Assembly: GCA_964628455.1 (NCBI GenBank)
Contig: CAZVPD010000053.1
Span: forward strand, 1 to 21,590
Reading direction: 5' to 3'
Source of the DNA: JAQVWU01 sp964628455
GTDB lineage: Bacteria; Bacillota; Clostridia; Oscillospirales; CAG-272
DNA length: 21,590 nt
This document shows positions 14,269 to 21,526 of this stretch, piece after piece. The position numbers were made by a program, and so were the translations under genes. The notes below the pieces were generated by a model. The model had not been told where the DNA came from and ran no database searches. It saw only the letters and a program-made list of their open reading frames with translations. Within the stretch, counting starts at the first letter, position 1. Each line of letters begins with the position of its first letter.

Positions 14269-15471
14269 TCAGCCGACGAGGTCGGGACTGAAGTTTTCCT
14301 GCCATGGAAGACCCCATGCACCGAGCTGCTCCATGAAGGGATCGGGATCGAACTCTTCGGTGTTGAATACGCCGGACTTCTTCCATTTGCCGCTGAGCAG
14401 CATGGCAGCCCCTATCATGGCGGGGACACCGGTGGTATACGCTATAGCCTGCGATCCGACTTCTTTGTAGCAGCTCTCGTGGTCGCAGACATTGTAGATG
14501 TAATAGGTCCGGTCTTTCCCGTCTTTTTTTCCGGTAAAAATACAGCCGATGTTGGTCTTGCCCTTTGTACGGGGTCCGAGCGACGAGGGGTCGGGCAGAA
14601 CCGCTTTCAGAAATTTGAGGGGGACGATCATTTGGCCTTCGAATTCAATGGGTTTGATGGAGGTCATGCCGACGTTCTCCAGGCACTTGAGATGCGTGAG
14701 ATAGCTTTGGCCGAATGTCATGAAGAAACGGATGCGTTTGATGCCCGGGATGTTCAGGGCAAGCGACTCGAGTTCCTCATGGTGAAGGAGATACATGTCT
14801 TTGTTTCCGATTTCCGGGAAATCATAAACGCGCCTGATCTCCATGGGTTCCGTCTCGACCCAGCTTCCGTTTTCCCAGTAGCTTCCTTTGGCCGACACCT
14901 CGCGGATATTGATCTCGGGATTGAAATTCGTAGCAAAGGGATAGCCGTGGTCTCCCGCGTTGCAGTCGAGGATATCGATCGTTTCGATTTCGTCGAAGAT
15001 GTGTTTGAGCGCGTAAGCCGAAAAAACACCCGTTACGCCGGGGTCGAATCCGCATCCGAGCAGCGCGGTGATCCCCGCTTTTTCGAATCTGTCGCGGTAG
15101 GCCCACTGCCAGCCGTATTCGAACTTCGCCGTATCCTCGGGTTCGTAATTTGCGGTATCCATATAATTTGTGCCTGTTGCGAGACAGGCATCCATAATGG
15201 TCAGGTCCTGGTAGGGAAGCGCCAGGTTCATCACCAGATCCGGCTTCACTTCCGTAATCAGCGCGGTCAGTTCGCCGACATGATCCGCATCGACCTGCGC
15301 GGTCGTGATTTTTGTGTCCGTAGTGCCCGCAAGCTTGTCCCTGAGCGCGTCGCATTTGGATTTTGTGCGGCTGGCGATACATATTTCCTCAAATACCGCG
15401 CTGTTCTGACAGCATTTGTGGATTGCGACCGAAGCGACCCCGCCGCAGCCGATGATCAGAGCTTTTCCCAT
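14269..15471 (-). CDS. Carboxynorspermidine/carboxyspermidine dehydrogenase (saccharopine dehydrogenase family)
   Basis: A 400-residue NAD(P)H-dependent reductase that condenses aspartate semialdehyde with putrescine (or diaminopropane) to carboxyspermidine (or carboxynorspermidine). The Rossmann motif GCGGVASVAIHKC starts at residue 8, followed by EICIASRTKSKCD. The middle has LLGCGFDPGVTGVFSAYALKH and NAGDHGYPFATNFNPEIN, both typical of the polyamine branch of the family rather than lysine metabolism. Direct coupling to nspC confirms the branch. Start ATG 15471 has an AGGAGG site nine bases upstream, the best ribosome site in the operon. Confidence 0.93.
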   Translation of the reverse strand: MGKALIIGCGGVASVAIHKCCQNSAVFEEICIASRTKSKCDALRDKLAGTTDTKITTAQVDADHVGELTALITEVKPDLVMNLALPYQDLTIMDACLATGTNYMDTANYEPEDTAKFEYGWQWAYRDRFEKAGITALLGCGFDPGVTGVFSAYALKHIFDEIETIDILDCNAGDHGYPFATNFNPEINIREVSAKGSYWENGSWVETEPMEIRRVYDFPEIGNKDMYLLHHEELESLALNIPGIKRIRFFMTFGQSYLTHLKCLENVGMTSIKPIEFEGQMIVPLKFLKAVLPDPSSLGPRTKGKTNIGCIFTGKKDGKDRTYYIYNVCDHESCYKEVGSQAIAYTTGVPAMIGAAMLLSGKWKKSGVFNTEEFDPDPFMEQLGAWGLPWQENFSPDLVG

Positions 15472-15509
15472 CCGAAAATTCCTCCTGTTAATTAGTTCCG
15501 GTATAAAAT

Positions 15510-15531
15510 CGGTCCGGACCGGATCATCCGG
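15510..15531. repeat. Two overlapping palindromes in the gap before the dehydrogenase gene
   Basis: A perfect 12-bp palindrome, cggtccggaccg (15510-15521), overlaps a perfect 13-base one, ccggatcatccgg (15519-15531). The two alternative hairpins share three bases. They lie in the only sizeable gap (62 bases) inside the polyamine operon. On the minus strand the second-formed hairpin is followed by atttta, so partial termination is possible. Confidence 0.6.
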
Positions 15532-15533
15532 TT

Positions 15534-17048
15534 TTATTTTTTTATCCTGTATATATGTACTCCGAACGGCTCGAAATGATCGGTGAACCGGTCGGATTCG
15601 ATACCGATGGTTCTTTTTTCACCGGCAGCCTCCGCTTCTCTGCCCGTTCCGGATTTTACCGTAAAGACTGCGGCGGTTTTTGAGCCCCGCATGGCTGCGG
15701 CGAAAATATAGATCTCACCGTCATATTCCCTTGTCATGATATCGACGGGCACCGAATTGTTTTCCGTGGTCACCGACGCCGAGTTCGTTTCGGGGGAATT
15801 GATGACGGGCGCGAGTTCCGCAATCATCCGGTTGACCGATGAGACCATGTTTCTGTTTGCCGCATTGGCGGAGTCGGTCAGAAGCCCCGCCTCGTGGAAG
15901 ACGGGAGCAAACTCATGCATAAAATAGCCGATCCCCTTTGCTCCGTGGATAACGGCCATCCAGACTTCGGATCTGATCTGTTCCGGTGAAGGCCTGTTCA
16001 CTCCGTTTATGCTTCCGGTCTCGATCCACGCCCAGACCGGCTTTTTTCCGCTGCTCCGGGCAGTCAGGTTGTCAACGCCTCCGGCCACCAGCCAGAGCTT
16101 ATCGCGGACGCCGATTTCTTCGGCGTTGGCCGGATATATGTCAAAGCAGACGATGTCGGCGCCTTTTATATAGTCATTATACATTTCATCTTTGCCGGTG
16201 TCGATTCCGCGGCCGTAATAACGGTGCGCCGCACCCTGCCCAAGTCCCAGAAAAACGGGACGGGAGGGGTCCGCGTTCCTGATCTGATTGTATTTGACGA
16301 TGACGGACCCCGGGTCGACGGGAGGACCCCATGAGGAACCCGTATTCTGAGCGTTATCGGGTTCATCCCACTGCATCCAGCCGGTTATGATACCGTCATC
16401 CGGATGATCCGCAATATATTCCGCCGCGAACTCGTTCATCTCGCAGATGACTTTCATGCCGGTGCTGCGGAACAGCGGGATCGCTTCGGCGTTCAGACCT
16501 TTCCACAAACCCACAAAGGTGTTGACGCCCAGTTCTTTATAAGCACCGGCATTTTCCGGCGCCTGCAGCCATGCTCCGACGGGAAAAAAGTCAGGATCTG
16601 GATTTTTATAGACGTATTCGGCAGCCCGGGGCATTTCTCCGGAACCGCCGATACGCGCGGTGATCGAATCGAGCTGCGTCTGCAGCGATTCTGTATCCGG
16701 ATATCCCCCGGACGGTCTTTCATAGATGACGGACAGAACTGCACGCGTGCGCAGAAGGGTTTCCGGTGCGTCATCCAGTTTATAATATTCGGAAAGGTTC
16801 AGGCCGAGTTCCGGATCCTCGAGCGCTTTTCTCATTTCATCCGTCACTCCCGAACGGTTGACTGCTGTTATCAACGCCTTGTCCTCCTGTGTTGTCGTTT
16901 CGAAAAACTCTGCGGTATGGACTGCCGGTTCCGTAACGGCAGAGAGAAAAGATTCCGAAGCCGGCGGACCGGTTTTCTCTGCGCATGAAAAAAGAAGATG
17001 AAAAGTATATAAAATCAGCAGTATATATGCGGTTCTCCGCTTCTTCAC
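15534..17048 (-). CDS. Secreted lipoprotein with a TIM-barrel glycoside-hydrolase-like domain
   Basis: 504 residues. The N-terminus is a lipoprotein signal (MKKRRT, hydrophobic core, LLFSC with Cys22). A linker and helical region (to ~140) lead to a barrel-like domain: FFPVGAWLQAPENAGAYKELGVNTFVGLW, GWMQWDEPDN (Glu229), GADIVCFDIYP and PVWAWIETG (Glu343), then EVWMAVIHGAKGIGYFMHEF. The two glutamates sit after strands where clan GH-A enzymes hold acid/base and nucleophile, so glycosidase activity is plausible but unproven. A beta-sandwich-like C-terminus follows. GTG 17048 overlaps the speB stop (GTGA), so it is translated with the polyamine genes, an unexpected place for a surface protein. 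I know no defined family for it. Confidence 0.82.
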   Translation of the reverse strand: MKKRRTAYILLILYTFHLLFSCAEKTGPPASESFLSAVTEPAVHTAEFFETTTQEDKALITAVNRSGVTDEMRKALEDPELGLNLSEYYKLDDAPETLLRTRAVLSVIYERPSGGYPDTESLQTQLDSITARIGGSGEMPRAAEYVYKNPDPDFFPVGAWLQAPENAGAYKELGVNTFVGLWKGLNAEAIPLFRSTGMKVICEMNEFAAEYIADHPDDGIITGWMQWDEPDNAQNTGSSWGPPVDPGSVIVKYNQIRNADPSRPVFLGLGQGAAHRYYGRGIDTGKDEMYNDYIKGADIVCFDIYPANAEEIGVRDKLWLVAGGVDNLTARSSGKKPVWAWIETGSINGVNRPSPEQIRSEVWMAVIHGAKGIGYFMHEFAPVFHEAGLLTDSANAANRNMVSSVNRMIAELAPVINSPETNSASVTTENNSVPVDIMTREYDGEIYIFAAAMRGSKTAAVFTVKSGTGREAEAAGEKRTIGIESDRFTDHFEPFGVHIYRIKK

Positions 17049-17908
17049 TTTCCGGCGTTTAAAGCGATCAGCATTTCTCTGACGAGCTTGCCCGCGGCCG
17101 CGGTCGACACGCCGCTCTGGTCGTATACGGGACTCAGTTCGGTCACGTCGCAGCCTGCGATCCGGCAGCGGCCGCAGATTTCGGTTGCCGCGCCGCGAAG
17201 GTCATCAAAGCTGACGCCTCCCGCTTCGGGAGTGCCTGTTCCGGAAAACACGGACGGGTCCAGCACATCAAGGTCGACCGTCAGGTATACGGGCATGCCC
17301 TTCAATTCCCCGAGTATCGCGGGGAGTCCTCTGAAATCGAATTTATGCATGAAAGTGTGGCCGGCGCCGCTCCAGATAAATTCGCTCCGTTCGCCCGAGC
17401 GGATCCCGAACTGGAAGATTCTGCCGTCGCCAAGCAGGTCGTGACAGCGTCTGATAACCGACGCGTGCGAAAGCTTTTCTCCGAGGTAGTCATCCCGCAG
17501 ATCGGCATGCGCGTCCAGATGGATGATATGCAGTCCGGGAAAGCGTTCCGAGACCGCTCTGACGGCTCCGAGAGTCACAAGATGTTCGCCGCCGATCATA
17601 AACGGCAGCTTGCCGTCCCCCAGGATCATTTTTGTCCGGGTTTCGATTTCATGAAGGACCCGTTCGCTGTTGCCGAAACAGAATTCGATATCCCCGCTGT
17701 CCATAACCGGACAGTCGGCAAGGTCCATGTCCTGATAGGGCGAGTAGGATTCGAGGCCGTATGATTCCGCCCGGATCGCATGGGGGCCGAACCGTGCGCC
17801 GGGTTTAAGGGACGTCGTGCCGTCAAAAGGCGCCCCGAACAGGATGATACCGGCGTCGCCGTATTCCCTGTCGCACGAAATAAAAGTTTCAATGTTTTTA
17901 TTCAACAT
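17045..17908 (-). CDS. speB: Agmatinase (ureohydrolase family)
   Basis: A manganese enzyme that hydrolyses agmatine to putrescine and urea. 287 residues from the chosen start. Metal ligands and family motifs are complete: GGEHLVT (His109), DAHADLRD (Asp122, His124, Asp126), SHASV, VDLDVLDP (Asp202, Asp204) and TELSP (Glu247). I chose ATG 17908 (MLNKNIETF), which overlaps the 3' end of speE by 11 bases, with a GGAGG about 12 bases upstream. A longer frame to 18013 would lie deep inside speE. Arginase or guanidinobutyrase activity cannot be excluded by sequence alone. Its place after a decarboxylase and spermidine synthase makes agmatinase the best call. Confidence 0.92.
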   Translation of the reverse strand: MLNKNIETFISCDREYGDAGIILFGAPFDGTTSLKPGARFGPHAIRAESYGLESYSPYQDMDLADCPVMDSGDIEFCFGNSERVLHEIETRTKMILGDGKLPFMIGGEHLVTLGAVRAVSERFPGLHIIHLDAHADLRDDYLGEKLSHASVIRRCHDLLGDGRIFQFGIRSGERSEFIWSGAGHTFMHKFDFRGLPAILGELKGMPVYLTVDLDVLDPSVFSGTGTPEAGGVSFDDLRGAATEICGRCRIAGCDVTELSPVYDQSGVSTAAAGKLVREMLIALNAGK

Positions 17909-18749
17909 CGCGAAGAAGTTCCTCCACATAATTGGGCAGGGCAAACGAACCCGCGTGCAGTTTCGAATTGTAGTAACGGGTCCGGATCCCGAGCAGATTC
18001 CAGGCTGCGGCATTCATATCGGATACCGGATGATATTTCTTGGAGGCGAAGCCGAACAGCCATAAACCCGAAGGATAAGTCGGGATATGCACCTGATAAA
18101 CGCGGCTTATCGGAAAGCTCTCCACGATTCTTTTATGCGCGCGCTGCATGGCAGCCGCGTCGTCCGGATAAAACGGGCTTTCGTGCTGATTGACCATGAT
18201 CCCGTCGTCTTTTAGCGCCTTAAAGCAGCTGCCGTAAAATTCTTTCGTAAACAGGCCTTCGCCGGGACCGAACGGGTCCGTGGAATCCACAATGATGAGA
18301 TCGTATTCGTTCTCTCGGGAACGGACAAATCTGACGCCGTCTTCGTAAAAGATATGCACCCGGGGGTCATCCATACAGCAGGAGGTATTTGGGAGGTATT
18401 TTTTGCATACTTCCACCACCAGCTCGTCGATTTCCACGAGATCGATGTTTGAAACGGCATCATAGCGGGTGAGTTCCCGTATGACGCCCCCGTCGCCGGC
18501 ACCTATGACCAGCACATTTTTCGGGTCCGGATGAACAGCCATCGGAACATGCACGATCATTTCGTGGTAGACAAACTCGTCTTTCTCTGTCAGCATGATA
18601 TAGCCGTCCAGGGTCAGGAAACGGCCGAATTCCCTGGATTCGAATATGTCGACTCTCTGAAATTCGCTTTGGCCTCCGTAAAGCTGGTGGTCGACCTTTA
18701 TCGAAAAATTCACGTTCGGCGTATGCTTTTCCGTAAACCAAAGTTCCAT
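17898..18749 (-). CDS. speE: Spermidine synthase (polyamine aminopropyltransferase)
   Basis: Transfers aminopropyl from decarboxylated SAM to putrescine, giving spermidine and methylthioadenosine. 283 residues. The N-terminal strand domain has QRVDIFESREFGRFLTLDG. The SAM-type nucleotide site is VIGAGDGG (81-88; most relatives have GGGDGG), and VEIDELVV (Asp108) binds the ribose. IIVDSTDPFGPGEGLF has the catalytic aspartate (Asp155) and the gatekeeping loop, and HIPTYPSGLW is the conserved C-terminal motif. Six bases separate it from the decarboxylase stop, and it overlaps speB. Confidence 0.94.
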   Translation of the reverse strand: MELWFTEKHTPNVNFSIKVDHQLYGGQSEFQRVDIFESREFGRFLTLDGYIMLTEKDEFVYHEMIVHVPMAVHPDPKNVLVIGAGDGGVIRELTRYDAVSNIDLVEIDELVVEVCKKYLPNTSCCMDDPRVHIFYEDGVRFVRSRENEYDLIIVDSTDPFGPGEGLFTKEFYGSCFKALKDDGIMVNQHESPFYPDDAAAMQRAHKRIVESFPISRVYQVHIPTYPSGLWLFGFASKKYHPVSDMNAAAWNLLGIRTRYYNSKLHAGSFALPNYVEELLRDVE

Positions 18750-18755
18750 GTTGAT

Positions 18756-20213
18756 TTATACCCCTTTTAAAACGTTGAGCATGCCGATGTCAAGGTCTTC
18801 GGGACCTGTCATCGAGCAGCCTTTGTCTTTTGCGTATTTTATGTAATCGATGATATCTTTGGTGATCATTTCGCCGGGCGCGAGGATCGGTATGCCCGGG
18901 GGATAGCACATGACAAATTCGCTGCATACCAGTCCTGCGGTGCTGTCGAGCGGCAGCTGTTCTTTTTCGGCGTAAAATGCCGTCTGAGGTGCCGCCGCGA
19001 CGATCGGGTCGATGTATTCCTGCGTCAGCATGCCTGTTTTTCCGCGCTTGAATCGCCGCCGGATCTCCGCAAGCGCACTCACCAGCCTTTCGACGTCGCG
19101 TTTCCGGTCGCCTACCGAGATATACGCCAGAAAGTTTCCGATGTCGCCGAATTCGATCTGGATATCGTATTCATCCCTCAGGATATCATAAACTTCGATT
19201 CCCGCAAGACCGATGTCAAGCGTGTGTACCGACAGTTTTGTCGCATCAAAATCGAATATGCTGCCGCCGTTGATCAGTTCTTTTGAAAAGGCGTAATAGT
19301 CGCCGATCCTGTTGATTTCACACCGGGTATATTCCGCGAGTTCGGTGACCTTGCGGAAAATTTCCTTCCCCTGCAGCGCAAGATTGCGGCGCGAGATATC
19401 AAGGCTGGATAAAAGCAGGTAGGACGCGCTTGTCGTCTGCGTCAGGTTGATGACCTGCCGCATATAATCCTCGTTTACGGCTTTTCCGAGCAGAAGAAAC
19501 GAACTCTGGGTAAGGCTGCCTCCGGATTTATGCATGCTCACGGAAGCCATATCGGCACCCGCGGCCATTGCCGAAACAGGCATGTTTTCTCCGAAGGAAA
19601 AATGGGTCCCGTGCGCTTCATCCGCAAGCACCAGCATATTACGCTCATGCGCAAGCCTGACAACCGAAAGGATGTCCGAACATATCCCGTAATAGGTCGG
19701 ATTGTTGATAAAAACCGCTTTAGCGTCGGGATTCTCGTCCATCGCTTTGCGGAGCTGCGCAGGTGACATTCCGAGGGCTATGCCCAGGCGTTTGTCGACT
19801 TCGGGATTTACATAGACGGGAATCGCACCGCAAAGGATCAGGACATTGATCGCACTGCGGTGGACGTTGCGGGGAAGGATGATTTTATCCCCTTTTTTAC
19901 AGGCATAAAGGATCATGGCCTGAACAGCGCTGGTCGTTCCGTTTACCATAAAAAACGCGTTGGCGGCGCCGAACGCCTCCGCCGCGATCTGCTCGGCGTC
20001 CCTGATGACCGATACCGGATGACAAAGGTTATCGAGCGGCTTCATGGAGTTTACGTCGACGCCGACGCAGCGCTCGCCTAAAAATTCCGTCAGTTCGGGA
20101 TTTCCCCGGCCCCTTTTGTGCCCTGGCACGTCGAACGGAACCACACGCATTTTTTTAAAGCATTCGAGCGCCTCGTAGATCGGAGCCCTGTTCTGTGTGA
20201 TTTGTTTCTGCAT
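18756..20213 (-). CDS. speA: Orn/Lys/Arg decarboxylase, aspartate-aminotransferase fold (probable arginine decarboxylase)
   Basis: A PLP-dependent basic amino-acid decarboxylase of ~485 residues, the short Firmicute form without the wing domain of the large E. coli enzymes. VPFDVPGHKRG near 26 starts the conserved core, then NGTTSAVQAM, RNVHRSAINV and NNPTYYG. DEAHGTHF holds the PLP-pyridine aspartate and SMHKSGGSLTQSS the PLP lysine (Lys229 from ATG 20213). The following agmatinase makes arginine the likely substrate; family members also use lysine or ornithine, so the symbol is provisional. The start is ATG 20213, or GTG 20216 overlapping the speD stop (TAGTGATG). An AAGGA lies 13 or 10 bases upstream respectively. 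Confidence 0.9.
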   Translation of the reverse strand: MQKQITQNRAPIYEALECFKKMRVVPFDVPGHKRGRGNPELTEFLGERCVGVDVNSMKPLDNLCHPVSVIRDAEQIAAEAFGAANAFFMVNGTTSAVQAMILYACKKGDKIILPRNVHRSAINVLILCGAIPVYVNPEVDKRLGIALGMSPAQLRKAMDENPDAKAVFINNPTYYGICSDILSVVRLAHERNMLVLADEAHGTHFSFGENMPVSAMAAGADMASVSMHKSGGSLTQSSFLLLGKAVNEDYMRQVINLTQTTSASYLLLSSLDISRRNLALQGKEIFRKVTELAEYTRCEINRIGDYYAFSKELINGGSIFDFDATKLSVHTLDIGLAGIEVYDILRDEYDIQIEFGDIGNFLAYISVGDRKRDVERLVSALAEIRRRFKRGKTGMLTQEYIDPIVAAAPQTAFYAEKEQLPLDSTAGLVCSEFVMCYPPGIPILAPGEMITKDIIDYIKYAKDKGCSMTGPEDLDIGMLNVLKGV

Positions 20214-20215
20214 CA

Positions 20216-20977
20216 CTAATAGATATTCCTTCCGCTGAAGATCTCGATCATTTCGACGCGGAGACTTGAGGAAATATCCAGCCGTATCTGCGGCTGGAGC
20301 TCGTAAACGTCCGTGTTGAAAAGATAATTCTGCAGATCCGGTTCTTTGATCAGCATTTTGGTGTGAAATATATTGGCCTGATAGACGTTGATGTCAACGG
20401 CGTCATACCGGCGCAGGGTTGCTTTGTCGATGTAATCCTGAATGGACGTGATGTTGTGGTCGATGAATATCTTTTCGCCGGTGATGCTTCTCGTAAAACC
20501 GCGGACGCGGTAGTCCATGGTAATGATGTCGGAGTCAAAGCTCCCGATCAGATAATCGAGGGTGGACAGAGGGGTGATCTCCCCGCATGTGGCGACATCG
20601 ACATCCACCCTGAAAGTGGCGATGCAGGTATCGGGATGATATTCGGGATAAGTATGCACGGTGACATGGCTTTTATCCAGATGGGCGACAAGCGCGTCTC
20701 CGTTCATCGGGATCATGGATTCCTCGGCAATCAGAAATGTGACCGAAGCTCCCTGCGGATCATAATCCTGCTTGGAAACATTCAGCACCTTTGCCCCGAT
20801 CATCTCGGTCAGATTGGTCATGAGCTTGGTGATCCGTTCGGAGTTATACTGACCGTCGATATATGCGATGTAATCCTTCTGTTCACGCGGTGTTTTTGCG
20901 TAGCAGACATCGTATATGTTGAAGCTAAGCGATTTGGTCAGATTGTTAAAGCCGTAAATTTTCAGTTTGTCACTCAT
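20216..20977 (-). CDS. speD: S-adenosylmethionine decarboxylase proenzyme, E. coli type
   Basis: Produces decarboxylated SAM, the aminopropyl donor for SpeE. 253 residues, matching the long E. coli-type enzyme rather than the ~120-residue Thermotoga/Bacillus type. The self-cleavage site is in HLDKSHVTVHTYPE: cleavage before Ser103 creates the pyruvoyl group. Further motifs are FRVDVDVATCGEITPLSTLDYLI and DYRVRGFTR. I chose ATG 20977 because an AGAGGT site lies just upstream and the protein then starts as the family does; the open frame reaches 21049 but gives an unlikely Arg/Tyr-rich extension. First gene of the polyamine operon. Confidence 0.93.
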   Translation of the reverse strand: MSDKLKIYGFNNLTKSLSFNIYDVCYAKTPREQKDYIAYIDGQYNSERITKLMTNLTEMIGAKVLNVSKQDYDPQGASVTFLIAEESMIPMNGDALVAHLDKSHVTVHTYPEYHPDTCIATFRVDVDVATCGEITPLSTLDYLIGSFDSDIITMDYRVRGFTRSITGEKIFIDHNITSIQDYIDKATLRRYDAVDINVYQANIFHTKMLIKEPDLQNYLFNTDVYELQPQIRLDISSSLRVEMIEIFSGRNIY

Positions 20978-21090
20978 TTTGTACCTCTTATAACGTATAT
21001 ATCCACGAAGAATAAAATAAAAAAGCATGTGAAAACGGATATTCCGCATATCACCTGCTTTGCATTTAAATATAAAAGGTCACCCCGGGA

Positions 21091-21109
21091 ATGCAGAAAA
21101 ATTCTGCAT
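21091..21109. promoter_or_regulatory. Operator-like perfect palindrome upstream of speD
   Basis: atgcagaa (21091-21098), spacer aaa, ttctgcat (21102-21109): perfect 8-bp arms. It is centred ~123 bases upstream of the speD ATG, in AT-rich sequence with -10-like TATATT on the minus strand at about 21070. Size and symmetry suit a dimeric repressor. A smaller repeat (accta-aa-taggt, 21134-21145) lies just beyond it. I cannot place a convincing -35. Confidence 0.5.
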
Positions 21110-21239
21110 GGGATTGCTCATATATATAAAAACACCTAAATAGGTTTTTTAGAGTCTATATAGCAATCGAAGATTACTTTTATTACTCTTATTAACCGCT
21201 TCACAAGTTGATATGCGCATGACAGCGCAGCGGTTATAA

Positions 21240-21433
21240 AGTAACCAACTTATAAAAGAGAAGGAGTCGGTCCGGGGTACGGACCGAAATCCATTCTGCG
21301 ACGATCAATAAGGCAACAGAAGTTGCCTCCCGTTTCCGGGCGGGGACGCCCGGCAGTATCGGATTACAGAAGCTCCGCCCCGCATCCGGTCCCGTCATAA
21401 AACGGGCACAGGACACAACGCCCTGTACCCGTT
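21240..21433 (-). ncRNA. Candidate structured RNA (leader or independent) made of consecutive hairpins
   Basis: No coding signal is convincing here, but four strong helices follow one another. H1: 21401-21412 with 21422-21433 (12 bp, one position G-U on the minus strand but C-A on the plus). H2: 21336-21342 with 21347-21353 (7 bp, GC-only). H3: 21311-21317 with 21322-21328 (7 bp). H4: 21267-21274 with 21280-21287 (8 bp), then a pyrimidine-rich tract cuccuucucuuuu on the minus strand. A fifth short helix (cggat/atccg) lies between H1 and H2. Strand choice rests on the H1 wobble and the speD direction. I recognise no known riboswitch, 6S, SRP or tmRNA motif. H1 alone could be the terminator of tRNA-Ser. 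Confidence 0.4.
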
Positions 21434-21526
21434 ATCTTTGTCCTGACCCGACGGCGGTTGTTTTTTATAGAATAGGGTTATCGGGCGGTCGTTTTACAAA
21501 AAAGAGAGGGTGCCGGGAAATCCGCA

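Noticed and set aside
14479..15495. Plus-strand open frame (338 codons) opposite the carboxyspermidine dehydrogenase
   Set aside because: It is a mirror of a well-conserved dehydrogenase, with no independent signals.
21134..21145. accta-aa-taggt followed by a T-run as an intrinsic terminator
   Set aside because: The stem is only 5 bp with a 2-base loop, too weak; kept only as a possible half-site near the speD operator.
21234..21416. 60-codon minus-strand frame upstream of speD
   Set aside because: It runs straight through hairpins H2-H4, has no ribosome site, and its composition looks random.
21050..21440. SAM-I/SAM-II, guanidine (ykkC, mini-ykkC), SRP RNA, 6S RNA or tmRNA in the speD upstream region
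   Set aside because: I looked for their hallmark sequence motifs and found none; only generic hairpins are visible.
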